Of a stretch of 64,000 bases of DNA, positions 1-8,156 are shown one piece after another; position 1 is the first letter of the stretch, and the number at the start of each line of letters is the position of its first letter. A program made the translations under genes and the position numbers. This DNA comes from Bacteroides xylanisolvens XB1A (GTDB lineage: Bacteria > Bacteroidota > Bacteroidia > Bacteroidales > Bacteroidaceae). A model generated the notes under the pieces. It did no database searches, was not told where the DNA came from, and was given only the letters and a program-made list of their open reading frames with translations. The stretch is taken from assembly GCF_000210075.1 (NCBI RefSeq), contig NC_021017.1:4224820-4288819 (forward strand), in the 5' to 3' direction.

Positions 1-86
1 TTGGTAATAAACTACAAGGATGTTGGTGAGAAATGGTGAGGATGTCGGTGTCCTTATGAAGGAGAAACTAATATATAACCGTAAAG

Positions 87-698
87 ATGGCAGTACAATT
101 TGAGTTTTATAAGAATCCTGGAACGGGAGAAGAAGGAGAGGAAGAGCAATATCATCCCCGAGTTGTTAACTTCAATTCTGTGAGTACTGAATATTTGGCA
201 GCTGAAATTCATAGAGCTACAACGTTCGGTGAGGCAGAGGTTGAAGGCGTTCTGATGTCATTAAGTCATTTCATGAGCTCTCATCTTAAAAATGGTGAAC
301 GTGTACATTTGAAAGGGATAGGATATTTTCAGGTGACGTTGCAGACTACAGAACCGGTATATGATGTTAAGACACGTTCTGATAAAGTTTCTTTCAAAGC
401 TATTCGTTTTCAGGCGGATAAAGAACTCAAAGGTGAATTATATGACATGCATATACAACGTTCGAAATGGAAGTGCCATTCGGCTGTCCTTTCAGAGGAA
501 GAAATTGATCGGCGTTTGACGGAGTTTTTCACTACTCACCAAGTCTTGATTCGGCGTAATTTACAATCCATTTGCCAGTTTACTCAAATTATGGCATCGC
601 GTCATATACAACGTTTGAAAGAACAAGGTAAAATAGAGAATATAGGAACTCGTTTTCAACCGATTTATGTGCCCAGATCCGGGTATTATGGAAAATAA
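87..698 (+). CDS. HU-family DNA-binding protein with C-terminal winged-helix-like extension
   Basis: 203 residues. The N-terminal ~125 residues look like the HU/IHF-type proteins of Bacteroidetes: a helical pair (about 35-70) followed by a beta region with VHLKGIGYFQV, a typical HU-like motif. The C-terminal ~60 residues (EEEIDRRLTEFF...QRLKEQGKIENIG) look like a winged helix-turn-helix. Plain HU is about 90 residues, so this is an extended paralogue, probably a nucleoid or regulatory DNA-binding protein. Host gene outside the element; it reads towards the split regulator, 230 bases away, and that gap shows no gene. Family membership is recognised by eye; the role is inferred. Confidence 0.75.
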   Translation: MAVQFEFYKNPGTGEEGEEEQYHPRVVNFNSVSTEYLAAEIHRATTFGEAEVEGVLMSLSHFMSSHLKNGERVHLKGIGYFQVTLQTTEPVYDVKTRSDKVSFKAIRFQADKELKGELYDMHIQRSKWKCHSAVLSEEEIDRRLTEFFTTHQVLIRRNLQSICQFTQIMASRHIQRLKEQGKIENIGTRFQPIYVPRSGYYGK

Positions 699-928
699 AC
701 CATCCCTGATACTGGGTGGAGAGGCGTAAGTAGGGCCGGAAAATCATGATAGGGGGGCTGGATATGGGTATATTGGATGTAGATAAATATTTAATATGTG
801 TCTTTGCATTACTTGAACGTCTCCTGTCATAGTTGCAGATAGATGGGAATTTCTTGTTTGTCATGAAAAGACCTCTGTTATTAAGTTAACCTTATTGTAT
901 ATAAGTAAAAAGAAAAAATCACGGAACA

Positions 929-2431
929 ATGAAACAAAAACGATATTTGTTGATCAGCCTTCTCATTTTCTGCTTGTTTGTAACATTGCAATGGGGCTAT
1001 GCAAATACTACTATATTGTCCAATTATCGTTATGGACTTACCTTCAAAGCACATACTGTTAATCAGGATCAAAGAACAAGTCTTGATCTGACTCCGGATA
1101 GAAGTCTGCATCTGGGTAATAAGTTCTCGCTTAGTTTTGACATTAAGTTGAGAGAGGAATTGCATACTTATGGATATGTGTTTAGAATAATCTCCGACGA
1201 TACTTCTTCTTGCTTGGATTTTATATCTTATCAACTACGATCCAAATTCAATTTTATATTGAACAAAGGTAGTTCGATTGTTGAGAATGTGGATTTTATA
1301 GACAGTACTCAAATAGTAAAGGATGAGTGGATTAAGATAAGGCTTGATTTCACAGAACAGGGGATTAAGATTTCGGTGAATGAGGCTACTCAAATGATGC
1401 GTCATTCTTTTAAAGACTTTAACAGTCTAAGTTTCTTATTTGGAAGCAATAGGCATCCAAAGTATTATACGACCGATGTTCCTCCCGTTAGTTTGCGTAA
1501 CATTGAATTGTATAATCAGGATGGTAGAATAATACGATGCTGGAAGCTGGCCTTGCATAACAGAAAAGGAGAAACAATGGATGAAGTAGAGGCTCAACGT
1601 GCAATTGTTCAAAATGGCATTTGGGAAATAGATAGACATTATAACTGGCAGAAAGAGAAATCCCTGAAATTTGATAGTAAGAAGTTTCAATGTCAAAATC
1701 TTCAATTAGCTTATGATAGTATAGGTGGTAGGATATTTATGGTACTAAAAGAGAAGGTATTGGTCTACCATGTCGATAATAAACAGGTAGATACTCTATC
1801 AGTTGAAAAAGGAGAACCTTATTTTGGAGTATCCAGACAGGTTATTTATTCTGCTGCTACTGACGAGTTGATTTCCTATTCTACTGAACATCCTCTTTTA
1901 AGCAAATATAATTTTGCCACGCATGAATGGTCGATTCCTTCTACGTGGGAAGTGGACTCCAGACAGCATCATAATCGTATGATAGATCCGGAAACCAATC
2001 ATTTGATCCTTTTTGGAGGATATGGACGCCATACTTATAATGCAGATTTTGTGGAAAAAGGTTTGAATGACGGAGATCAATGGCAAATTATTTCTTTGGA
2101 TTCCTGTATCACTCCTCGGTATTTAAGTGCTATGGGCATTGAAGATAAAGACCACATTCTTATAATGGGCGGGTATGGAAGCCGTTCAGGAAAGCAGGAA
2201 GAGTCTCCACAGAATTACTATGATCTTTATCGGTTGAATATCCGGGATAAATCATGTTCTAAAGTGTGGTCTTTTTTTAATGAAGGCGAGCATTTTACGT
2301 TTAGTAATTCAATGATAATAGATACTGTCGCTGATAAGTTGTATGCTTTGGTTTATAATAATGATCGTTTCCATACCAATCTCAACTTGTGCAGTTTTGA
2401 TATTTGTACCTCTAAGTTACGAAAAGAGTGT
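929..2431 (+). pseudogene. 5' half of split membrane-bound PUL regulator (LamG/Kelch sensor part)
   Basis: Starts with a hydrophobic signal/anchor (residues 5-25), then a LamG-like beta domain (~30-200) and Kelch-like repeats (HLILFGGYG, HILIMGGYGSRSG; ~340-500). The native frame is left at the element junction, at the TGT codon 2429-2431; the reading continues nine codons into the element and stops at 2456-2458. The 3' half lies at 54645-55766 and joins in the same frame, giving an 873-residue protein: periplasmic sensor, one membrane helix, cytoplasmic DNA-binding domain. Bacteroides PULs often carry such one-protein membrane regulators. Without its TM and DNA-binding parts this half should be inactive in regulation. 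Function is inferred from architecture and from the adjacent PUL. Confidence 0.8.
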
Positions 2432-2436
2432 AATTT
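2430..2436 (+). other. attL: left junction of the element (putative 7-bp overlap)
   Basis: GTAATTT follows host codons CGA AAA GAG T. It is placed by matching codon phase with GTGAGTT at the right end; both begin GT. The host side (AAAAGAGT) resembles the family core GTAnnTTT poorly, so the original target was probably a non-consensus site. GTAAC/GTTAC motifs at 2416, 2478, 2525 and 2556 flank the junction and may be integrase arm-type sites. Confidence 0.5.
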
Positions 2437-2568
2437 ATTGGAAATGAGCGTAGGTTAATTGCTCATGATAGTAATAGGTTACGATTTAGTTAGTTATCTA
2501 CTGCATCATCCTTCTGCGCATTGCGTAACCTTCAAAGAACTCTTCGTATGCAAAAGTAACAATAAAAC

Positions 2569-2602
2569 GGGAGATTTTGAAATGAATCTCCCTAATTTTT
2601 TT
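2569..2602 (+). terminator. Rho-independent terminator just inside left end
   Basis: Perfect 8-bp stem GGGAGATT (2569-2576) / AATCTCCC (2585-2592), followed by TA and a T-rich tract to 2602. Read on the plus strand, it would stop transcription entering the element from the interrupted host gene. Confidence 0.7.
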
Positions 2603-3418
2603 CTTCTCATACAAGTTTTTCCGTAAAAGCGGTTTTATCCGTCGGTACACCATCGCCCAAAAGGATTTTGAACGGACGTATGCCGACTGCCGCATAAGCG
2701 GCGAAAAGGGCTTTGCCTCACGCCTAAACAACAGTTTAGACTGATGATGCAAGGCCCATTTCTTTTGTGCTTATGCCAAAGAGGTGCTTTTACGGGTTCG
2801 CAGATGATTTCTTTTTCCGCTGTTCCTTTGAGCCGTAAGCGGAAAGCCGTGTCTGACCGCCCGATCCATAAATGGAACAAGCCGTCATGCACGGCAGGCA
2901 AACCGGGAAGAATGATTTTATCCGTCAGACCGGACACGCTCGGACAGACATATAAAATCATACTTCCTTGCCGGTGGTTTACCCGGTTCCACGCTTCCGG
3001 CTATGTCCCTTTTCCTTTTTGGCGTTTTCCCTTTTTCACGGATTTCTCTTTTGAAGTTTTCCTGTCTAATCTGCCTCCACTTCCGTTTACCTCCATTTTC
3101 GCGTCTTTCAGTGAGCCGCATCAGGCAGTCATTTCCGTTCTGGGCGCAAAGGTAATTCCGGGATTGGACGGGAATGCAAGGTCAAGCCTCCTGTTTTCGG
3201 AAAAAATCTCCAGCCCTGCGGGTAGTATTTTTCCCGAAAAACCTTGCATTCCCTAATCCCTACCTTTTCAAGCACCCGAAACGAAAACGACCGATGCGAC
3301 AGAAAGACGCATAAAAAAAATGTCGGATAAACGAGAGGCAGATAAGATAGTTTGAAACTCAACTCCCTCAGCTCTTGAATCCGCATTAAAAAAATAAAAA
3401 ATCAAAAACAGCGAAGAT
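2603..3418. other. Gene-poor left-end region of the element
   Basis: No convincing gene. A 170-codon plus-strand frame (2744-3256) and shorter minus-strand frames exist, but their composition (many Phe, Pro, Ser, Arg), absence of recognisable domains and overlap with a long inverted repeat argue against coding. A short plus-strand open stretch (about 2610-2742, ending SRLNNSLD then stop) reads more like protein and could be a decayed gene tail. Dyads include the hairpin at 3160-3260. Confidence 0.5.
3160..3260. repeat. Long imperfect hairpin (101 nt)
   Basis: Outer arms GGGATT (3160-3165) and GGGAATGCAAGG (3170-3181) pair with CCTTGCATTCCC (3242-3253) and AATCCC (3255-3260). An inner arm GTTTTCGG (3193-3200) pairs with CCGAAAAAC (3234-3242) with one extra A. 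It could form as RNA or as extruded or single-stranded DNA. Role unknown. Confidence 0.6.
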
Positions 3419-3471
3419 ATGACGGCAACGGCAAATTTCAGACAAATGGCGCAGTACATAGGGTTTGCGAT

Positions 3472-3633
3472 ATGCGGCTTAATGGTGCGCACCGCCTTCG
3501 GGGTGTTCGGCATCCTTTGGGCATCATTAGAGAGATTGTAAACGGAGTGTTCCGAGTGGCGATAGGCGTAATCGTGGCTATCCTTTCCACTATCGCCTTC
3601 TTCGGTTTCATCCTTTGGTTATTCACCCTTTAA
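3472..3633 (+). CDS. Small membrane protein, first gene of the accessory cluster
   Basis: 53 residues from ATG 3472. The last ~28 residues (VFRVAIGVIVAILSTIAFFGFILW...) form one clear membrane helix; the N-terminal half is basic (Arg/His rich), predicting cytoplasmic-in topology. It ends 11 bases before the next gene. A competing 40-codon frame (3419-3541, MTATANFRQMAQYIGFAICG...) overlaps it in another phase and also looks membrane-like, so either one, or an ancestral fusion of the two broken by a frameshift, could be the true product. Function unknown. Confidence 0.45.
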   Translation: MRLNGAHRLRGVRHPLGIIREIVNGVFRVAIGVIVAILSTIAFFGFILWLFTL

Positions 3634-3644
3634 CCCCTACCGAC

Positions 3645-3866
3645 ATGGCAAAGAGAAGCAGCAAAACGGTAGCGCAGCAATGCAGATACTACGAGGTGGA
3701 CAACATCTTCGTGTACATGGTGGAAACGTACATCAACGGCAACATATCCGTGTTCCGTGAACTCTACCGAGAACTGAACAAGGACGCACGGAGGGATTTT
3801 ACAGACTTCCTTCTGAGCGAGGTAGAGCCGACCTATTGGAGAGAGATACTGAAACAGACAATCTAA
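3645..3866 (+). CDS. Conserved hypothetical small protein of the element
   Basis: 73 residues starting MAKRSSKTVAQQCRYYEVDN. The frame stays open upstream to 3615, but ATG 3645 gives a natural start just after the previous stop. Predicted soluble and helical, with acidic and aromatic content; no domain recognised. It is followed after 13 bases by the PcfK-like gene in the same direction, so it is probably co-transcribed. Family and function unknown. Confidence 0.6.
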   Translation: MAKRSSKTVAQQCRYYEVDNIFVYMVETYINGNISVFRELYRELNKDARRDFTDFLLSEVEPTYWREILKQTI

Positions 3867-3879
3867 AAACGACAGCGAT

Positions 3880-4302
3880 ATGAAAGGAACAGAACATTTC
3901 AAGAGAACGATACAGATGTATCTGGAGCAGCGTGCAGCGGAAGATGCGCTCTTTGCGAAGAACTACCGCAACCCTGCTAAGAACATAGACGATTGCGTCA
4001 CCTACATTCTCAACTACGTGCAGCGGAGCGGTTGCAACGGCTTCACGGACGGGGAGATATTCGGGCAAGCCGTCCACTACTATGACGAGAACGAGATAGA
4101 GGTAGGCAAGCCCATTCAGTGCCACGTGGCGGTGAACCATGTTGTGGAACTCACGGCGGAGGAAAAGGCGGAAGCACGGCAGAACGCAGTCCGCAGATAC
4201 CAAGAAGAAGAACTCCGCAAGTTGCAGAACCGCAGCAAGCCGAGAACCGCCACCAAAGCGACCGCACAAGAAGTACAACAACCCAACCTATTCAATTTCT
4301 GA
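3880..4302 (+). CDS. PcfK-like family protein
   Basis: 140 residues. The N-terminal part (MKGTEHFKRTIQMYLEQRAAEDALFAKNYRNPAKNIDDC) and the VxxxSGCNGFTDGEIFGQAVHYYDE region match the PcfK-like family of Bacteroides conjugative elements; the tail is Gln/Lys/Arg rich and disordered-looking. The adjacent downstream gene is PcfJ-like, the usual partner. PcfK/PcfJ are named from the enterococcal pCF10 conjugation region, but their function in Bacteroides is not known. Two bases separate it from the next start, suggesting translational coupling. Confidence 0.75.
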   Translation: MKGTEHFKRTIQMYLEQRAAEDALFAKNYRNPAKNIDDCVTYILNYVQRSGCNGFTDGEIFGQAVHYYDENEIEVGKPIQCHVAVNHVVELTAEEKAEARQNAVRRYQEEELRKLQNRSKPRTATKATAQEVQQPNLFNF

Positions 4303-4304
4303 TT

Positions 4305-5594
4305 ATGAAACCGAGAACACCCATACAGCAGGAAGTCGCACGATTAAGCGAGCGACTGCCCAAATTGACCGCCACACAGAGGGCATACGCTTTCCGTCAT
4401 TGCTTCAAGCATTACGCCATCAAGAGGGCGGACGGCACGAACATCTGCACCGAGTGTGGACATTCGTGGAGGAGTGAACACGACCTTGCGGACACCGTTT
4501 GCGGATGCACCTGCCCCCATTGCGGCATGAAGCTGGAAGCGTTGCGCACCCGAAAGAGCGTGTTCAGCGAGAACGAGTATTTCTGCATCATCACCACCTG
4601 CAAGCAGTACCAAGTGATACGCTTCTTCTTCGTCAAATCCCGATACAAGGCAGGGCAGGCAGCCGAGTATTCCATTTATGAAGTGGTGCAAAGGTGGATT
4701 TCGCCCAAAGGCACAACCGTCACTGTCGCCCGACTGCGAGGAATGTCCATACTTTACTACGACCTATGGGCGGAATACAGCGACATGGAGGTACGCAAGA
4801 ACAACAAACTCCGTGCATACGATATAAACCCCGTCTGCACCTATCCCCGACAGCGTTTCATACCCGAACTGAAACGCAACGGCTTCAATGGCGAATACCA
4901 CAACATACTGCCTTACGACCTTTTCACGGCTATCCTTTCCGACAGCCGAGCCGAAACGCTGTTGAAGGCAGGGCAATATCCCATGTTGCGCCACTACATC
5001 CGCAGTTCCTTTGACATAGAGAGGTATTGGGCATCCATAAAGATATGTATCCGTAACGGTTACACCATTTCGGACGGCTCCATGTGGCGTGACACCATAG
5101 ACCTCCTGCGTCATTTCGGCAAGGACACGAACAGCCCGAAGTACGTCTGTCCCTCCGACCTCAAAGCCGAACACGACAGACTTATGCACAAGCGCAACAA
5201 GGAGATAGAGCGCAAGAAGTTGGAGGAACGCATCCGCCAAGCGAAGAAACACGAGAAGGCATACCGCAAACTCAAAGGCATATTCTTCGGCATTGCCTTT
5301 ACGGACGGCACTTTGCAGGTGCGTGTGTTGGAGAGCGTGGCGGAGTTTGCAGCGGAAGGGACGGAACTGCACCATTGCGTGTTTTCCAACTCCTATTTCC
5401 TTGAAAAGAACTCCCTTATCCTATCCGCCACCATTGACGGCAAGCGCATAGAAACGGTGGAGGTTTCCTTGAAGACATTGGAGGTGGTGCAAAGTCGTGG
5501 CTTGCACAATTCCAATACCGAGTACCACGACCGCATTGTAAACCTTGTGAACAGCAACGTGAACCTTATCCGCCAGCGGATGGAAGCGGCATAG
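4305..5594 (+). CDS. PcfJ-like family protein
   Basis: 429 residues from ATG 4305, chosen because it follows the PcfK-like stop by two bases; the frame is open further upstream but overlaps that gene. A zinc-ribbon-like cluster lies near residues 48-72 (CTECGHSW ... CGCTCPHCG). A Lys/Arg/Glu-rich helical stretch lies at ~285-325 (HKRNKEIERKKLEERIRQAKK), followed by a C-terminal domain with ELHHCVFSNSYF and SRGLHNSN motifs typical of PcfJ-like proteins. Probably a nucleic-acid-binding accessory protein of the element; the biochemical role is not established. Confidence 0.75.
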   Translation: MKPRTPIQQEVARLSERLPKLTATQRAYAFRHCFKHYAIKRADGTNICTECGHSWRSEHDLADTVCGCTCPHCGMKLEALRTRKSVFSENEYFCIITTCKQYQVIRFFFVKSRYKAGQAAEYSIYEVVQRWISPKGTTVTVARLRGMSILYYDLWAEYSDMEVRKNNKLRAYDINPVCTYPRQRFIPELKRNGFNGEYHNILPYDLFTAILSDSRAETLLKAGQYPMLRHYIRSSFDIERYWASIKICIRNGYTISDGSMWRDTIDLLRHFGKDTNSPKYVCPSDLKAEHDRLMHKRNKEIERKKLEERIRQAKKHEKAYRKLKGIFFGIAFTDGTLQVRVLESVAEFAAEGTELHHCVFSNSYFLEKNSLILSATIDGKRIETVEVSLKTLEVVQSRGLHNSNTEYHDRIVNLVNSNVNLIRQRMEAA

Positions 5595-5618
5595 TATCAA
5601 CCTATAATACCCAATAGT

Positions 5619-5876
5619 ATGGAAGTAAGAATTGAAAGCATGATTTGTCTGTGGGACGATAAAATCCCCACGATGTTCCTTGAATTTGTAAACCTCCTCA
5701 CTCTTGCAACGAGTGAGGAGCAGTTAAGACGGAGTGTAAAGGACTTTGCCGAGAAGCACGAACTTGACAGGTTTTTCCTTTACGGCTTCGGCTCCCACCA
5801 TTTCTACCTGCACCAACGCTATACGAGTGACCCCGAAATGGTGATGAAGAACAGAATTCTGTCAGTACATTTTTAA
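5619..5876 (+). CDS. Hypothetical protein
   Basis: 85 residues; starts MEVRIESMICLWDDKIPTMFLEF and includes a helical stretch LATSEEQLRRSVKDFAEKHELDRFFLYGFGSHHFYLHQRY. No domain recognised. It lies 24 bases after the PcfJ-like gene and 20 before the DUF3873 gene, all in one direction, so likely one transcript. Confidence 0.6.
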   Translation: MEVRIESMICLWDDKIPTMFLEFVNLLTLATSEEQLRRSVKDFAEKHELDRFFLYGFGSHHFYLHQRYTSDPEMVMKNRILSVHF

Positions 5877-5896
5877 CCACCCTAAAATCAACGATT

Positions 5897-6130
5897 ATGG
5901 CAACACGAATGACCATCAACGGAATAAGCACCTGCACGGAAGCAGGTACGGAGAAATACGAGCGTTTCCAATTAGGTATCGGCAGACGCAAGCGGACACT
6001 TGTGCAGTACGACTACCGCCACCCCACAGACGGAGAGTTGTTCTCTTGTGTCAAACCCACATTGGACGAGTGCCGAGCCGCACGGGACAAGTGGCTCACG
6101 GAAAAGGAAGAAAAGGAGGACAACCGATGA
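5897..6130 (+). CDS. DUF3873 family protein
   Basis: 77 residues: MATRMTINGISTCTEAGTEKYERF followed by a basic YDYRHPTDGELFSCVKPTLDECRAARDKWL segment, which I recognise as the small DUF3873 family found in Bacteroides conjugative elements. Function unknown. Its TGA overlaps the next ATG (ATGA at 6127-6130), showing translational coupling to the following gene. Confidence 0.7.
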   Translation: MATRMTINGISTCTEAGTEKYERFQLGIGRRKRTLVQYDYRHPTDGELFSCVKPTLDECRAARDKWLTEKEEKEDNR

Positions 6131-6372
6131 AAGCAGCCTATCAAACGCTGATAGTGAAGTTCAGCCAGCCTATCAAAGTATTGGACGGCATCTTTGACGA
6201 TGCCGAAGCGTGGGGAGTTGATACCCTAAAAGGGTGGATAGACGACTACGAGAGCAGCAGGTTTACCGCCATCAACAGCCATACGGCAGTCATCACAAGC
6301 GAGTACAATATGGAGTGCCTGATGGAATGGCTGAAACGAAACACCCCCATTGCCGAGATAACAGAATGTTAA
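6127..6372 (+). CDS. Hypothetical protein coupled to DUF3873 gene
   Basis: 81 residues; begins MKAAYQTLIVKFSQPIKVLDGIFDDAEAW. The ATG overlaps the preceding stop, which decides the start although the frame extends upstream to 6046. Small, acidic, mixed alpha/beta; no domain recognised. Part of the same accessory string of genes. Confidence 0.6.
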   Translation: MKAAYQTLIVKFSQPIKVLDGIFDDAEAWGVDTLKGWIDDYESSRFTAINSHTAVITSEYNMECLMEWLKRNTPIAEITEC

Positions 6373-6417
6373 ACAAGTTGGCGGTGTCCGCACCGCCAAC
6401 CTAAAACCAAGAAAAGC

Positions 6418-6726
6418 ATGATAGCAAAGACGATTTTACAGCAGATAGGCGGCAGACGCTTTGTCGCCATGACGGGAAGCAAGGATTTTACAGACATGGG
6501 CAACGGCTTACGCATGAGCCTTGCGAGGAACAAGACGAGCGCAAACCGTCTTGACATCATCTACGATGCCGGCTTAGACCTTTACAATATGCGTTTCTAC
6601 CGCAAAACGTTCAGTAAAAAGACATTCGAGTGCAAGACGAAGGACATCGAAACGCACGAGGGCATATACTGCGATATGCTGGAAGAAATGTTCACGATGG
6701 TAACGGGACTCTACACCCGTTTTTAA
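6418..6726 (+). CDS. Hypothetical protein
   Basis: 102 residues, starting MIAKTILQQIGGRRFVAMTGSKDF. The segment SLARNKTSANRLDIIYDAGLDLYNMRFYR is the type of small protein seen in accessory regions of Bacteroidales conjugative elements, but I cannot name a function. It is followed at once by two hairpins (6732-6789). Confidence 0.6.
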   Translation: MIAKTILQQIGGRRFVAMTGSKDFTDMGNGLRMSLARNKTSANRLDIIYDAGLDLYNMRFYRKTFSKKTFECKTKDIETHEGIYCDMLEEMFTMVTGLYTRF

Positions 6727-6731
6727 GTGGC

Positions 6732-6789
6732 GGCGGCAAAAGCCGCCCTACTTTCTTTCGGTGAGCATGATGGCGGACAAAGAAAGTAG
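6732..6789 (+). terminator. Double hairpin after accessory gene string
   Basis: First stem GGCGGC/GCCGCC (6732-6737/6742-6747, AAAA loop), then a second inverted repeat CTACTTTCTTT (6748-6758) / AAAGAAAGTAG (6779-6789). A terminator or mRNA-stabilising structure is likely, although the T-tract is weak. Confidence 0.45.
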
Positions 6790-6843
6790 CAAAGAAACCG
6801 CTGTCCCAATCTACGATAGTATTCACAAAAACAAGTTTCAATC

Positions 6844-7065
6844 ATGGAAGAAATCAGACAAAACGGAAAAATCATCTTGCACAGCGATGACGGAATAAGC
6901 ATAAAGATGATTTTCAAAAACCTCACGGGGAAGAATTTTCAAGGTCAGAAATATGCAGAGTATATCCGGCACATCGCAATCGGGGAGATGGGATTTTCGC
7001 CCGGCATCATAGAGCATTGCAGGGACGGTGAAGTAATCGGCAAGGGAAAAATCCCGAATGTATGA
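6844..7065 (+). CDS. Hypothetical protein
   Basis: 73 residues, MEEIRQNGKIILHSDDGISIKMIFKNLTGKNF..., basic, mixed alpha/beta, no recognised domain. It is the last plus-strand gene before the convergent tra operon; a strong hairpin (7073-7106) separates the two. Confidence 0.55.
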   Translation: MEEIRQNGKIILHSDDGISIKMIFKNLTGKNFQGQKYAEYIRHIAIGEMGFSPGIIEHCRDGEVIGKGKIPNV

Positions 7066-7072
7066 AAAGCGG

Positions 7073-7106
7073 AAAATCCGATGAAGTTGCGGCTTCATCG
7101 GATTTT
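7073..7106. terminator. Bidirectional terminator between accessory genes and tra operon
   Basis: Perfect 14-bp inverted repeat AAAATCCGATGAAG / CTTCATCGGATTTT with a 6-base loop. A T-run on one side and an A-run on the other make it usable for both converging transcripts. It also marks the 3' end of the tra operon. Confidence 0.8.
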
Positions 7107-7128
7107 CATTTGTCAGGCATTTGCCATG

Positions 7129-7656
7129 TTACGGAATGTACAGCAGTGCAAACTCCGCCTTTCTCCGTTTGAGCAGCATGGCGTGCCGTTTACCCTTGTA
7201 GTTGCAGAAAGCGATATATTCCCGGTAAATGTTCCTGTCGCCCGCCTCCAATTTTCGGATCAGCGTGCTTTTGGGTATCTTTCCGCTCCCCAAAAGCCGG
7301 TATGGACCGACATTGTAGGCGAGCGTGGCAAGGAGCAGACTGTCACGCCCGAACTTGCGGAACATGGCGCAGAACTTCCGCAAGTCTTTCCGCAGGAGCG
7401 CGTCCGCCTGCCGCTTCGTCATGGTGCGTGCCGAATACCTTTCCCCCGGCTGCACCTGATGCCCCCAGCCCACGTATGGGTGGTGTTTCTCCGAATGCCA
7501 GCCCTCGAAATACTTCGTACACCGAACCGCCCGCTCGAAAGGCGGCAGGCGGTAGATTGCCGCCTGCCCGTCCGTCCCCTTCTGACGGCTGTCCCGTGCG
7601 GACACGGAACAGACCGCCAGTAGCGAACAGAGGATAGCCATGAATACACGCATCAT
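7129..7656 (-). CDS. Secreted lysozyme-like protein at end of tra operon
   Basis: 175 residues with an N-terminal signal peptide (MMRVFMAILCSLLAVCSVSA). The FEGWHSEKHHPYVGWGHQ region resembles the GH24/phage-lysozyme active-site segment, including its Glu, and a second helical region TLAYNVGPYRLLGSGKIPKSTLIRKL is lysozyme-like. In this operon position the CTnDOT family encodes a muramidase-type protein, presumably opening peptidoglycan for the transfer channel. It overlaps the traQ stop by four bases (ATGA). Confidence 0.75.
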   Translation of the reverse strand: MMRVFMAILCSLLAVCSVSARDSRQKGTDGQAAIYRLPPFERAVRCTKYFEGWHSEKHHPYVGWGHQVQPGERYSARTMTKRQADALLRKDLRKFCAMFRKFGRDSLLLATLAYNVGPYRLLGSGKIPKSTLIRKLEAGDRNIYREYIAFCNYKGKRHAMLLKRRKAEFALLYIP

Positions 7657-8156
7657 CTTGGCAGAGGTTTGTAATTGCCGATGGGGATGACGGTCTGAAT
7701 GTCGTCCTTCACGTTCCGGTTGTTGAAGTTAAATTCCAATTCGTAGGAATTTTTGAAATTGTCCTCCACCACCACGATGAAGTTGTGCGCCTCGTCGCCC
7801 TCAGCCGTATAGTACAGCCGGAACTTCTCGTTTTCGAGCAGGTAGCGGTCATTGGGCAGGAAAGTGATGCCATTGTCCATCTTCAGCGTGCCTTCCCCCT
7901 CGAACTGGAAATACCGGATGGTGTAGAGCGTGTTGGCAAATTCGCCTGTCTTTTTCAGCTCACAGCGGATTTCCACCGTCTGCCCCTTTGTCACCTTGTT
8001 GGGTACGGGCATCGTTTCCACCGTGAACGGATAGGATTGCTGGATGTCCATGTCATCGTCACACGATGCGAGCGTGAGCGACACGGCGGCGAACAGGCAG
8101 AGTGCCAACGCCTTGAAGATGGATGTTCTCTTGTTCTTGTTGTTCAGTATGTTCAT
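7653..8156 (-). CDS. traQ: TraQ, DUF3872 conjugation lipoprotein
   Basis: 167 residues. Signal peptide II with lipobox LTLASC near residues 28-33, so probably a lipoprotein. The remainder is a beta-rich domain (VTKGQTVEIRCELKKTGEF..., ELEFNFNNRNVKDDIQ) recognised as DUF3872/TraQ. It overlaps traP by four bases and traR by four bases, so translation is coupled. Its role in the mating channel is inferred from the operon. Confidence 0.85.
   Translation of the reverse strand: MNILNNKNKRTSIFKALALCLFAAVSLTLASCDDDMDIQQSYPFTVETMPVPNKVTKGQTVEIRCELKKTGEFANTLYTIRYFQFEGEGTLKMDNGITFLPNDRYLLENEKFRLYYTAEGDEAHNFIVVVEDNFKNSYELEFNFNNRNVKDDIQTVIPIGNYKPLPR

Noticed and set aside
2431..2440. GTAATTTATT as the host-side core aligned to GTAACTTTGT
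   Set aside because: Aligning these as equivalent cores puts the host halves one base out of frame; treating GTAATTT as the overlap keeps the frame.
2551..2560. GCAAAAGTAAC as the left att core
   Set aside because: It resembles the core only on the opposite strand; integrase cores at the two ends should be direct repeats, and it lies outside the frame-matched host junction.
2744..3256. 170-codon plus-strand frame near the left end
   Set aside because: Overlaps a long hairpin, lacks domain-like composition and neighbours; treated as non-coding.
7081..7623. 180-codon plus-strand frame
   Set aside because: Antisense to the lysozyme-like tra gene and starts inside a terminator hairpin.
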